A stretch of DNA of 64,000 bases from Candidatus Saccharimonadota bacterium (lineage in GTDB: Bacteria > Patescibacteriota > Saccharimonadia > Saccharimonadales > Saccharimonadaceae). Below the pieces are notes generated by a model, which had not been told where the DNA came from, did not search any database, and saw only the letters and a program-made list of their open reading frames with translations. Position numbers and translations under genes: made by a program. The stretch lies in contig JAFQYG010000002.1 of the NCBI GenBank assembly GCA_017406565.1, forward strand, positions 235,079 through 299,078, in the 5' to 3' direction. Of this stretch, positions 34,121 to 42,990 are shown in pieces. Positions within the stretch are counted from its first letter, which is position 1. Each line of letters begins with the position of its first letter.

Positions 34121-35563
34121 GTGAAGAAAATTGTAATTTCTAAACTTTTTTTATATAGATATCGTTTTATAATTGGATACGTTGTTCTTGGTGTAGCTTT
34201 TATTGCACTCTTAGTTTCACTACCGTTGATTGCCCAAAAAGGTTTATCGGAAGCGGAAATTGAATCTGCAACTAGTTCTTATTACCTAGGTAAAGATGGT
34301 ATATTAAGTGGCGATTTGATTGACTTACCTTATAGGGTTTTACAAAAATACTCTATCAAGTTTTTTGGATTGTCGGCTTTTACGATTAAGCTGCCAAGTA
34401 TAATTATGGGACTACTGCTTGGTTTTCTATTAATACTTCTACTCAACCGCTGGTTTAAGAGTAATGTCTCGCTGCTTGCATCTTGTTTGATTATCCTATC
34501 TACGCCATTTCTATTCTTGGCAGGTTCAGGTACTCCATTAATTATGCTGATATTTTGGCCAACTCTGCTTTTATGGCTAGGCTCTAAAATCCACGGAGAG
34601 AGACGTCCTAAGCCTTTATATAGTTTCATGTTTGCGCTTGCGATGTTATTCTCATTATTTACGCCATATATGATTTATTTTGCAGTATTCTGTGTGTTTT
34701 TCGTATTCTTACAGCCGCACCTTCGTTTTATTGTCAAAAACTTACCCAAACTACCTTTGTCTTTGATAATCGTAATCATTCTGGCTGGTGTTACAATATT
34801 CGGGATTAGTATTTACCATCACCCAAATACAATTATGGAGCTTCTATTTGCAAAAGACTTTAGATTGGGGCTATTCTTTGGTAATATCGCAGCGGGTATG
34901 GCTCCTCTATTCTCTTGGTATAATAGTTTGGAAAATGTATTTTTGTCACCACTCGTGAGTTTACCGGTCTTAGCTTTGGCGTTGATTGGTTTGTTTTCAA
35001 CTACGAAAGGCTTCTTTGCGTCGCGTAATTCGATAGCATCAGTACTAATAGTATTTGGTGTGGTCATTACAGGTTTTAATCCTGAGGCCGTAGTATTCTT
35101 AATTTTACCGACATCAATCTTAATTGCACATGGTGTAAAGTATTTACTTGAAAAATGGTATGGATTATTTCCAGAAAACCCATATGCGAGAATTTCGGCT
35201 TTGTTCCCATTAACTATACTGTTTGGTATTATTATTGTTCCAGCTCTCTTACAGTACGTTTATGGATATCGTTATAACCCAACTGTTGCGAATGAATTTA
35301 ACTATGATTTATCAGTAATCAGGCATAATCTGACTGACGAAAAACTTGTTGTGAATGAATACTTCGATTTTTATAAGATCTTGGAAAATTCAACTAATAT
35401 TAAGATTGTCGATCAAATTGATAGAGATTCAAAAGTTGCCGTGTTAGGTGCCCCCGAATCTATGCCACCACGTTATAAGTTATCAAGGATTATCACCTCG
35501 TCAATGCGGGATAATTCTGATATAATATACATATATACATATTCAGATAAAGAAGGAGAGTAA
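34121..35563 (+). CDS. Polytopic membrane protein, GT-C glycosyltransferase-like
   Basis: 480 residues with about ten to twelve membrane spans and a short extracytoplasmic C-terminal domain (about 400-480), the layout of GT-C enzymes such as mannosyl- or arabinosyltransferases. The first loop (G-L-S-E-A-E-I-E-S-A-T-S-S-Y-Y) is where these enzymes carry the acidic catalytic motif. Start is GTG 34121, 6 bases after TGCTATAAT, so it can be expressed apart from dnaB although only 18 bases separate them. It would glycosylate lipid or protein on the outer face. Family inferred from topology, so moderate. Confidence 0.6.
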   Translation: MKKIVISKLFLYRYRFIIGYVVLGVAFIALLVSLPLIAQKGLSEAEIESATSSYYLGKDGILSGDLIDLPYRVLQKYSIKFFGLSAFTIKLPSIIMGLLLGFLLILLLNRWFKSNVSLLASCLIILSTPFLFLAGSGTPLIMLIFWPTLLLWLGSKIHGERRPKPLYSFMFALAMLFSLFTPYMIYFAVFCVFFVFLQPHLRFIVKNLPKLPLSLIIVIILAGVTIFGISIYHHPNTIMELLFAKDFRLGLFFGNIAAGMAPLFSWYNSLENVFLSPLVSLPVLALALIGLFSTTKGFFASRNSIASVLIVFGVVITGFNPEAVVFLILPTSILIAHGVKYLLEKWYGLFPENPYARISALFPLTILFGIIIVPALLQYVYGYRYNPTVANEFNYDLSVIRHNLTDEKLVVNEYFDFYKILENSTNIKIVDQIDRDSKVAVLGAPESMPPRYKLSRIITSSMRDNSDIIYIYTYSDKEGE

Positions 35564-35564
35564 T

Positions 35565-35870
35565 ATGGGTCAGAAAATGGACCAAATGAAATTATTAAAC
35601 CAATTGCGTAAGGCGCAAAAAGAATTGAAGAATGAAATCGTAGAAGTTGAAGCTGGTGATGGTGCCGTAGTGGTACAGATTAATGGTGAGCTTAAAGTAA
35701 AGAAGGTTAAAATTGATCCTGAAAAAATTGATTTAGATGATATCCACGAACTCGAGCGCTGGATTGAAAACTGTATGCGAGACGGCTTTGCTAAAGCTCA
35801 AGAAATTGCAACTGACAAAATGAAGCCTTTGATGGGCGGACTTGGTAACTTAGGCCTCGGCGGAATGTAA
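35565..35870 (+). CDS. YbaB/EbfC-family nucleoid-associated protein
   Basis: 101 residues: a helix (about 1-30), a three-stranded sheet with V-E-A-G-D-G-A-V-V-V and V-K-K-V-K-I-D-P, a second helix, and a Gly/Met-rich C-terminus. It forms DNA-binding dimers. Position directly upstream of recR (1-base gap) is the classical arrangement. SD aaggag precedes ATG. Confidence 0.92.
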   Translation: MGQKMDQMKLLNQLRKAQKELKNEIVEVEAGDGAVVVQINGELKVKKVKIDPEKIDLDDIHELERWIENCMRDGFAKAQEIATDKMKPLMGGLGNLGLGGM

Positions 35871-35871
35871 A

Positions 35872-36477
35872 ATGCTGCCTCGGGCGCTAACAAATGTGAT
35901 TGAAGCCTTAGGGCGTCTTCCTGGCGTGGGGCCACGCACGGCAGAACGTTATGCTTATTATCTTTTTAAGACTAACCCTAAGGTTGCTGAAAATATAGCA
36001 GATACTTTGTCTGCATTGCATTCTGGTGTTAAATCGTGTCCAGTTACGTTTGCATTAATTGACGCTGACGAGGAAGTGTCTCCTTTGTATTCTGATGATT
36101 CTCGTGACAAAGCAACTGTAATGGTGGTAGAAGAACCACTTGATATTTATGCAATCGAACAAACACATGCTTACAAAGGTACTTATCATGTACTTGGTGG
36201 AGCGATTTCGCCAATTGACGGAGTGACACCAGAACAATTACATATTGGAGAATTGGTTAAACGGGTCAATAACGATAACGTAAAAGAAGTAATCATCGCG
36301 ACTAACCCATCAGTTGAGGGGGAATCAACTGCTCTTTATCTTGAAAAAATCTTGCACGAGCAAAACCCTAATCTTAAATTAACTAGATTGGCGCGTGGAC
36401 TACCGCTCGGTGTCGATCTGTCCTATGCCGACCAGATCACTTTATCAGCAGCCTTAGAGAACAGAACTAATTTATAA
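35872..36477 (+). CDS. recR: Recombination protein RecR, zinc-finger cysteines lost
   Basis: 201 residues, normal length. N-terminal helix-hairpin-helix L-P-G-V-G-P-R-T-A-E-R at 16-26. Toprim domain M-V-V-E-E-P-L-D-I near 83 and Y-H-V-L-G-G-A-I-S-P near 105. The family normally has a four-cysteine zinc finger between these; here only C56 remains and the other positions are Thr, Ser and Tyr in a region of the same length ending S-D-D-S-R-D-K. RecR acts with RecO and RecF in gap repair. Its stop overlaps the convergent acyl-CoA synthetase gene by 6 bases. Confidence 0.95.
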   Translation: MLPRALTNVIEALGRLPGVGPRTAERYAYYLFKTNPKVAENIADTLSALHSGVKSCPVTFALIDADEEVSPLYSDDSRDKATVMVVEEPLDIYAIEQTHAYKGTYHVLGGAISPIDGVTPEQLHIGELVKRVNNDNVKEVIIATNPSVEGESTALYLEKILHEQNPNLKLTRLARGLPLGVDLSYADQITLSAALENRTNL

Positions 36478-38205
36478 TTGTTCCAGAGCTTTGAAATCAA
36501 CTTTGGCTAACTTAGTTTTAGGAAGTTCTTTAATGAAGTGAATTTCGCGGGGGGCTTCGTAGCGAGCAAGATATTTTTTATAAATGGAGGTGAGTTCTTT
36601 ACGTATGGCACGTTCTGAAGCATCTTCTTTGGGCACTACAAATACCACAACTTTTTCACCACGGAGTTTATCTTCACGGCCAACTACAGCACAGGCGGAA
36701 ACGTCTTTGCATTTCAAAGTTACGTCCTCAATGTTCGCCGGATAAATATTATAGCCGTTTGATACAATCATGCGTTTTAGGCGACTACGGAAATGAATGA
36801 CACCACGCTCATCAGCATAACCAATATCGCCAGTGCGGAGATATTTTTTATTACCAATTTTGATGAATGCCTCAGCAGTTTCTTTAGGTTTACCGAGGTA
36901 GCCTTTCATTACGGAAAGGCCTCTAACCAGAATCTCACCGTCCTCGCCGAGCTCAGCTGGTTTTTTGGTTTTGAGATTCATGATTACAACTTCGTTATCC
37001 GGGATAGGATAACCAATTACATCAGGTTCTTCGGCCACTGCTTTTGGTGAGAAAATGAAGCCACCGGAAGCCTCAGTCAACCCGTAGCCGTTTTCAATAA
37101 CTGCCTTTGAACCGTGTTCGCGTAAGAAATCGTTGATGATTTGTTTACTAGTGAGGCTAATCATATCCCCACCTGATACTACAAATTTAACGTTTTTTAG
37201 GTCGTCTTTTTTAAATTTAATTTTGGTAAGATATTCAAAGACAGTAGGAACACCGACTAAAATATCGACCTTGTATTTTTTGATATAACTTTTGAATTTC
37301 TTGGGATTAAATTGCGGAATAAGGAATGTCCGTGCGCCAAAATACAATGGCATATGAATACAACAACCAAGACCAAAAGCGTGGAAGTTTGGCAAAAACG
37401 CCATGAAAGAATATTCAGGTTTAAACAATTCTGGTACGAGATACTTGGCACCAAGTGCTTGTGCGTTAAAATTAAGGTTTGTTAGGATGATACCTTTGGG
37501 TTTGCCAGTTGTACCACCAGAATACATAATTACTGCCTCGTCTTTAGCATTAACACGTGCATGAGGATTACCAACATAGCGATTAGCGCGTGACATAAAC
37601 TTATCCCAAGTAATAATGTGCTGGGATTTTTTGATATGGTTTTTACGACCTTTGGTGAGTTTATAAATAACGCGTACGATAAAATCCATTGAACGTGTAG
37701 GTGAGACCACCACGACTTGTTCAAGTTTGGTATTCTTAATAATTGCTTCTACCTTGGGATACGAAATATCTACACAGAGCATTATTTTTGATCCAGATTG
37801 ATTTAGGTAATCTTCGATTTCTTTTTCAGAAGAAAGAGGATGAATCATATTGGCAACTGCGCCGATTTCATTGATAGCATAAAACATATAGATCGCTTCT
37901 GGAGTGTTAGGCATACAAATAGTAATACGTTCACCTTTTTCAGCACCAAGAGCTTTGAGTGAAGCCGCTACACGATTGATTTTTTTAATTAATTCTTTGT
38001 AAGTAATTTGGGTATCAAAATACTCTAGAGCAGTATTATGGGGCCATTTACATGATGCTTCATATACCGCGTCATACATGCCACCCTCAAAATATTCGAT
38101 ATCTTTAGGCATTTTATCAATATGCCCATATTTGGCACGCTCTAATTTCATATCGAGCTTGCGTAAAGTATTCTTTATCTTGTTATATACAAACTCTAAA
38201 GGCAT
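36472..38205 (-). CDS. AMP-forming acyl-CoA synthetase-like protein
   Basis: 577 residues of the ANL superfamily. AMP-binding P-loop Y-S-G-G-T-T-G-K-P-K-G near 230, G-Y-G-L-T-E-A-S near 375, Y-L-R-T-G-D-I-G near 460, R-L-K-R-M-I near 478 and the catalytic lysine in the C-terminal K-T-K-L-A-K-V-D segment. It activates a carboxylate, most likely a fatty acid, with ATP. Leaderless-type start: TATAAT ends 7 bases before ATG 38205. No fatty acid synthesis genes are visible, so activation of scavenged host fatty acids is a reasonable inference. Next genes (cdsA, pgsA) are phospholipid enzymes. Confidence 0.88.
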   Translation of the reverse strand: MPLEFVYNKIKNTLRKLDMKLERAKYGHIDKMPKDIEYFEGGMYDAVYEASCKWPHNTALEYFDTQITYKELIKKINRVAASLKALGAEKGERITICMPNTPEAIYMFYAINEIGAVANMIHPLSSEKEIEDYLNQSGSKIMLCVDISYPKVEAIIKNTKLEQVVVVSPTRSMDFIVRVIYKLTKGRKNHIKKSQHIITWDKFMSRANRYVGNPHARVNAKDEAVIMYSGGTTGKPKGIILTNLNFNAQALGAKYLVPELFKPEYSFMAFLPNFHAFGLGCCIHMPLYFGARTFLIPQFNPKKFKSYIKKYKVDILVGVPTVFEYLTKIKFKKDDLKNVKFVVSGGDMISLTSKQIINDFLREHGSKAVIENGYGLTEASGGFIFSPKAVAEEPDVIGYPIPDNEVVIMNLKTKKPAELGEDGEILVRGLSVMKGYLGKPKETAEAFIKIGNKKYLRTGDIGYADERGVIHFRSRLKRMIVSNGYNIYPANIEDVTLKCKDVSACAVVGREDKLRGEKVVVFVVPKEDASERAIRKELTSIYKKYLARYEAPREIHFIKELPKTKLAKVDFKALEQL

Positions 38206-38251
38206 AATATATATTATACCATTTTAAATTACGTTGTGCTATAATCGAGAT

Positions 38252-38938
38252 ATGGATAAGAATTTTAAGGTGCGTTTAACAGTGGGAATAAGCATGTTTA
38301 TAGTGGCGTTAATTGCGCTATACACTTTTAATGGCACGCCGCTTAAAATCATTTTTGGTTTATTTGCTTTAGTGTCGGCCGTAGAGCTTTTAAGCTTCTT
38401 TAAGAAAAAGCATGGATACAATCGACTAATACTAGTAATTGTTGAGTTAGGCTTCTTATTTTATGGCACTCTATTTGTAGCGCAGATTGATACTTCGCAT
38501 TTTTGGTATATCATTTTAGGCGTGCCTGGGTATGATGTGTTTGCGTATTTATTCGGTAAAGCATTTGGCGGAAAAATCTTTGGTAAAGCAAGGCCATTTC
38601 CAAAGATTTCTAAAAATAAGACTTGGGAGGGAACCATACTCGGGATTGTAATGTCGCTTGCTATGGTCTCAATTTTGATGGCCGTACGCGGTACTTTTAG
38701 TGATGATTGGATTTATCTTCTTTGTGGGCCATTGGCGTTAGCGGGAGATTTGTTTGAGAGCTATTTGAAGCGTCAATTTAAGGTGAAAGATTCGAATGAA
38801 ATACTAATCAAATATCCTTTCTTTGAGAAATTGGAACTCCTAGTTGGTGGTTCAGAAGGACATGGTGGTTTCCTTGACAGGATTGACTCCACCGCATTTA
38901 CTTCGGCGATGCTTTTAGTGATTTCACTATTTATTTAA
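38252..38938 (+). CDS. cdsA: Phosphatidate cytidylyltransferase
   Basis: 228 residues from ATG 38252, 6 bases after TGCTATAAT. About seven membrane spans. The family signature is present near the end: S-Y-L-K-R-Q-F-K-V-K-D and G-H-G-G-F-L-D-R-I-D-S. Reaction: phosphatidic acid plus CTP to CDP-diacylglycerol. It converges with pgsA (8-base overlap), which uses its product. Confidence 0.92.
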   Translation: MDKNFKVRLTVGISMFIVALIALYTFNGTPLKIIFGLFALVSAVELLSFFKKKHGYNRLILVIVELGFLFYGTLFVAQIDTSHFWYIILGVPGYDVFAYLFGKAFGGKIFGKARPFPKISKNKTWEGTILGIVMSLAMVSILMAVRGTFSDDWIYLLCGPLALAGDLFESYLKRQFKVKDSNEILIKYPFFEKLELLVGGSEGHGGFLDRIDSTAFTSAMLLVISLFI

Positions 38939-39488
38939 GATGTTTTTTATAACCTTTTATAATATAATCTGCGCCAGAATAAATGGCGAGTATTAATGAA
39001 GCATATAGAAGGATATTACCAATGATTGCTATGGAATCTTGTTGCAAAGTAAGATTTGCAATTAGAAAAGTTAATGCAAACATTTGAGTAGCAGTTTTAG
39101 CTTTGCCGTAGAATGAGGCAGCAATGGTGTCTTGTTTTTGAGCTAGCATAATACGCATGCCGTCAACAGCGAAGTCACGTACAAGCACAATAGCAAACAC
39201 CCAGAGAGGGACTACGTCTAGATAAACTAGTGTTAGAAAAGCAAGGTCGACTAACATTTTGTCGGCGATGGGGTCTAGTAGGGTGCCTAGAGGAGTAACT
39301 GTTTTAGTTTTACGAGCCCAATTACCATCTATCCGGTCAGTAGCAGCGGCTACAATAAATACGATGAGAGCGAATACTCTAGTCCAGATGTGAGGAATCA
39401 TAATTAACACAGTAAATATGACTGCTAAAACTATCCTGGAAATAGTCATCCAGGTAGGACCGGTAATGATTGGTGTTTTCTTTTTCAT
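38931..39488 (-). CDS. pgsA: CDP-diacylglycerol-glycerol-3-phosphate 3-phosphatidyltransferase
   Basis: 185 residues, multi-span. CDP-alcohol phosphatidyltransferase motif D-R-I-D-G-N-W-A-R then G-T-L-L-D-P-I-A-D-K (about 47-73) has the expected D-G, A-R, G, D and D residues. Reaction: CDP-diacylglycerol plus glycerol-3-phosphate to phosphatidylglycerophosphate. Translated from a start overlapping the upstream yqeG-type gene by 4 bases, so coupled to the likely next enzyme of the pathway. Confidence 0.92.
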   Translation of the reverse strand: MKKKTPIITGPTWMTISRIVLAVIFTVLIMIPHIWTRVFALIVFIVAAATDRIDGNWARKTKTVTPLGTLLDPIADKMLVDLAFLTLVYLDVVPLWVFAIVLVRDFAVDGMRIMLAQKQDTIAASFYGKAKTATQMFALTFLIANLTLQQDSIAIIGNILLYASLILAIYSGADYIIKGYKKHLK

Positions 39489-39916
39489 ACAATATCCCTT
39501 CTGTGATCAACCTTCCAGGCGCGAATTTTAGCGAATCTCGCGGCGAGGACATCGGTAGACCATTTATCTCCCAACATGACAGTGTCTTTGGGCTTAAAAT
39601 TATATTCTTGCATAGCTTCAGTAAGCTTAGTGCTCATGGGTTTTTTAGCCCACCAAACACAATCTACACTAATAGGCTTACAAAATTTCTGCATCATTTT
39701 TTTGCGACCGTTATTTGAAATGATCACTATTTTGACTCCAGCGTCTTTACAATCTTTGACCCATTCCTGGAGTTCGTCAGCTGGTTCTTTTTCGGAATGG
39801 AGTCTTAGGGTATTGTCTAAATCACAAAGCAATAATTTGACGCCTTCTTTTTTAAGTAGAGACGGTGTAACATCTTCAAATCTTTCAAATCTTTTGTCTG
39901 CGTGAAAAATCCTCAT
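39485..39916 (-). CDS. YqeG-family HAD phosphatase, probable phosphatidylglycerophosphatase
   Basis: 143 residues. HAD motif I L-L-C-D-L-D-N-T-L near 32-40, motif II I-I-S-N-N near 68, motif III M-L-G-D-K-W-S-T-D near 115. The YqeG group is related to yeast Gep4, which dephosphorylates phosphatidylglycerophosphate. Coupled overlap with pgsA makes that the most likely substrate here. TAAAAT ends 6 bases before ATG 39916, back-to-back with the nrnA promoter. Confidence 0.82.
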   Translation of the reverse strand: MRIFHADKRFERFEDVTPSLLKKEGVKLLLCDLDNTLRLHSEKEPADELQEWVKDCKDAGVKIVIISNNGRKKMMQKFCKPISVDCVWWAKKPMSTKLTEAMQEYNFKPKDTVMLGDKWSTDVLAARFAKIRAWKVDHRRDIV

Positions 39917-39946
39917 GTATCTATTTTAGCATGCTATAATTAATAT

Positions 39947-40933
39947 ATGTATAGTAAATTCAGAGATTTTTTGCAGGATAAGGCTAAAATTTGCGTAATT
40001 CAAGCTGAGAACCCAGATGGCGATTCGCTGGGAAGTGCAATCGCGCTTGATTATCTTTTGAATGATAAAGAGGTGTCTCTATATTGTCCAGTTGATATAC
40101 CGAAATATTTGCGTTATTTTGCAGACTGGTCGAGAGTGACAAACGAATTTGATTTTAAAGCGGATGGATATATTATTGTTGATACCGCAGCTGAAGTATT
40201 GCTTTCGAAACTACTGAGTGATTCTGCGATTTCGAATCGCCTGCACACGGCACCGGTGTTAGTACTCGATCATCACGAAACTGAAGATGATTTAAAATTC
40301 ACACATGAGAGTATTATTGAGGTATGTCCAGCTTGTGCTGAGTTAATCTATAGAATTGCTAAAGAACAAGATATTGAAATAAATAAGGAAGCTGCTGAAG
40401 CAATCTTCCAAGGGATCTTATCTGATACTTTGGGGCTCACCAGCGATTCAGTAACAGCAGAGACTTTCGAAATTGCAGCTGATTTGACTAAGTTAGGCGC
40501 AAATATTGCTGATCTCGAAGAGCGACGTCGTGAATTTATGAAAAAATCCCCACGGATTTTAGATTATAAGGCAGACCTAATTAAAAGGATTGAATACTCG
40601 CTCGATGGTGAACTGGCAACCGTACATATTCCATGGGATGATATCCGTGAATACTCTGACGAATACAACCCAAACGTTTTAATATTAGAAGAAATGCGTT
40701 TAGTTGAAGGAGTAAAGGTGGCAATTGCGATTAAAACCTATCCCGACGGCAAACTAACTGGTAAAATCCGTACTGCTCATGCTGCTCCTATTGCCGAAAA
40801 GATTGCAGGATATTTTGGTGGCGGTGGTCATCCCTATGCTGCTGGGTTTAGAACTTATGACACTACCTACGATGAAGTAATACATGATTTAATAAAAATA
40901 ATACCGGAGTTATTAGAAAATGTTGAAAAATAA
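39947..40933 (+). CDS. nrnA: DHH/DHHA1 phosphoesterase, NrnA-like
   Basis: 328 residues. N-terminal DHH domain with N-P-D-G-D-S-L-G-S near 22-30 and L-D-H-H-E-T near 107; C-terminal DHHA1 domain with G-G-G-G-H-P-Y-A-A-G-F near 295. NrnA enzymes degrade nanoRNA or cyclic-dinucleotide breakdown products and may dephosphorylate pAp. Leaderless-type start (TGCTATAAT, 6 bases). The 3' end overlaps the hydrolase gene by 14 bases. Confidence 0.9.
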   Translation: MYSKFRDFLQDKAKICVIQAENPDGDSLGSAIALDYLLNDKEVSLYCPVDIPKYLRYFADWSRVTNEFDFKADGYIIVDTAAEVLLSKLLSDSAISNRLHTAPVLVLDHHETEDDLKFTHESIIEVCPACAELIYRIAKEQDIEINKEAAEAIFQGILSDTLGLTSDSVTAETFEIAADLTKLGANIADLEERRREFMKKSPRILDYKADLIKRIEYSLDGELATVHIPWDDIREYSDEYNPNVLILEEMRLVEGVKVAIAIKTYPDGKLTGKIRTAHAAPIAEKIAGYFGGGGHPYAAGFRTYDTTYDEVIHDLIKIIPELLENVEK

Positions 40934-41654
40934 ACTAAAATTAGCCAAAACATATGATTCTTGCGTTTCAGGTCACCCCAAACTAACTGTCGTAATGATT
41001 CACGGTATTGCGTCAGATTCCTCTACCTATGATCATGCTATCAAATACCTAGAAGAACAAAAATCGCTGAGCGATGTAAGATTAGTTACGTTTGATTTGC
41101 TCGGCTCTGGTAAATCAATAAAGGACGATAGTTTGAACTATGATTACAAAGATCAGCTTGAGGCATTACACAATTCAATAGCGGATCTTAAATTAAAGAC
41201 ACCTTTAGTGCTGGTTGGTCATTCGTTAGGAACTTTTATTGTGACGCGTTATACCGACACATACAAAAAGTCCGTAGCTAAACTAATTTTAATATCACCG
41301 CCCGTTTATACAGAAAAAGATTTAGATAACCCAGCATTTGAAATGGGAATTAAAATGTTTAGGGATGCAGTGAGTATCCGTAATCGTAAAGTATTAGAAG
41401 AAAAATCTTTTAATAATTCAATGGATAAAATTGTACTGAATCGTCGTAATTATAAAGTTCTAGCCGAACTGACCACGCCAACCGTTATGATTTATGGTAA
41501 TATGGATCAACTTATTGCTGCTTATAATATTCCGCGTTTGGTAAAACAAAATTCGCGCCATATCACTGCAGTTGAGACTGAAGGTCGTCATGGCATTACA
41601 CGCGATAAATACTCAGTGCTCGGTAGAATTTTGGAGGAGTTTTCACATGCTTAA
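40920..41654 (+). CDS. Alpha/beta hydrolase
   Basis: 244 residues of the alpha/beta-hydrolase fold. Oxyanion region M-I-H-G-I-A near 27-32, nucleophile elbow V-G-H-S-L-G near 99-104, acid near Y-G-N-M-D-Q (about 197) and histidine in E-G-R-H-G-I near 225. Substrate unknown. No signal peptide, so cytoplasmic. It overlaps nrnA upstream and cysS downstream (8 bases), forming one operon. Confidence 0.85.
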   Translation: MLKNKLKLAKTYDSCVSGHPKLTVVMIHGIASDSSTYDHAIKYLEEQKSLSDVRLVTFDLLGSGKSIKDDSLNYDYKDQLEALHNSIADLKLKTPLVLVGHSLGTFIVTRYTDTYKKSVAKLILISPPVYTEKDLDNPAFEMGIKMFRDAVSIRNRKVLEEKSFNNSMDKIVLNRRNYKVLAELTTPTVMIYGNMDQLIAAYNIPRLVKQNSRHITAVETEGRHGITRDKYSVLGRILEEFSHA

Positions 41655-42990
41655 GCTGCACAATACTGCGACTAATAAAACTGAGCAATTTAAACCCTTA
41701 TCTGACGTAGTCAAGATTTACACTTGTGGTCCGACGGTATATAGCTATGCACATATCGGCAATCTAACCGCGTATATTTATTGGGATTTATTAATTCGAT
41801 CGCTTCGTATGAACGGATTTAAAGTGAAACGTGTACTCAATATGACTGATGTGGGTCATTTGGTATCCGATGGAGACGAAGGTGAGGATAAGTTAGAAAA
41901 AGGTGCTCGACGCGAAGGTAAGACAGTGTGGGAAGTGGCAGATTATTATATTGATGCGTTCATAAAAGATTACAATTCGCTTGAATTAATTAAGCCTGAC
42001 GTACTGGCTCGAGCAACTGATTATATTGAAGCTGATATAAAAGCGGTGGATTTGATGGCTGAGCATGGGTTTACTTACGAAACTCAGGATGGTATATATT
42101 TTGACACAGCAAAGTTTGCTGATTATGCAAAATTTGCAAATTTGGATTTGGCTGGGTTGCAAGCAGGCGCAAGAGTAGAGTTTTCAAATGAAAAACACAA
42201 TGCTTCAGATTTTGCGGTATGGAAATTTATTAAACCGGGTGAAAAACATGCGATGCGATGGGATTATTTGGGCAAACCTGGTTATCCTGGATGGCATTTA
42301 GAATGTTCTGTGATTATCGATGCGGAACTTGGTGGACCGATCGATATTCATACTGGTGGCATTGATCATATACCAGTACATCATACTAACGAAATTGCGG
42401 AATATCATGCAATGACTGGTCGTGAATTGTCTAAGTATTGGTTACACTGTAATTTTATTATGATTGATGGGAAAAAAATTTCTAAGTCACTAGGTAATAT
42501 TTATACTTTGAGTGATTTAGCAGAGCGAGGATTCTCGCCGATGGATTATAAGATGTGGGTTTTGTCAGGTCATTATCAAGGTACAAGGAATTTTACTTTT
42601 GAATCACTCGAAGGCGCAAAAGCACGTAGATTGGCATGGCGTAATAGAATTGCAGAGTGTTACCAAAAAGAAGTTAAAGGCGATAATTCAATTGATAAAG
42701 TACTTGATGCAGTAAACAATAACCTAAATTCAGCGGAAGCTTTTGCAGTGATTGATGGTGCGGCATTATCGCTAGACGACTGGAAGAAGGTAGATGAATT
42801 GTTTGGTTTAAGATTAATTGAAGATACGCCAGATATCGATGATTCTTTACGCGAATTAATCGATGAACGTCAGAAGGCGCGCGATGCGCATGATTTTGCG
42901 CGTGCGGATAAATTGCGTGATTTACTCGCTGAAAAGGGGATTACTGTACGTGATACTGCGGATGGTGGGGTGTGGGAATATCTATACTAG
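41647..42990 (+). CDS. cysS: Cysteinyl-tRNA synthetase
   Basis: 447 residues from ATG 41647. Class I signatures: zinc cysteine in Y-T-C-G-P-T-V-Y near 28, the HIGH-like A-H-I-G-N near 38, L-E-C-S-V near 220, H-H-T-N-E-I near 246 and K-K-I-S-K-S-L-G-N near 280. Length is slightly short for the family. Other nearby starts are less likely because this ATG fits the conserved N-terminus (L-K-L-H-N-T). Converges with a surface protein gene (4-base overlap). Confidence 0.96.
   Translation: MLKLHNTATNKTEQFKPLSDVVKIYTCGPTVYSYAHIGNLTAYIYWDLLIRSLRMNGFKVKRVLNMTDVGHLVSDGDEGEDKLEKGARREGKTVWEVADYYIDAFIKDYNSLELIKPDVLARATDYIEADIKAVDLMAEHGFTYETQDGIYFDTAKFADYAKFANLDLAGLQAGARVEFSNEKHNASDFAVWKFIKPGEKHAMRWDYLGKPGYPGWHLECSVIIDAELGGPIDIHTGGIDHIPVHHTNEIAEYHAMTGRELSKYWLHCNFIMIDGKKISKSLGNIYTLSDLAERGFSPMDYKMWVLSGHYQGTRNFTFESLEGAKARRLAWRNRIAECYQKEVKGDNSIDKVLDAVNNNLNSAEAFAVIDGAALSLDDWKKVDELFGLRLIEDTPDIDDSLRELIDERQKARDAHDFARADKLRDLLAEKGITVRDTADGGVWEYLY

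Noticed and set aside
41572..41646. Longer N-terminus for CysS
   Set aside because: The conserved protein start aligns with ATG 41647; the extra part is the hydrolase gene read in another frame.
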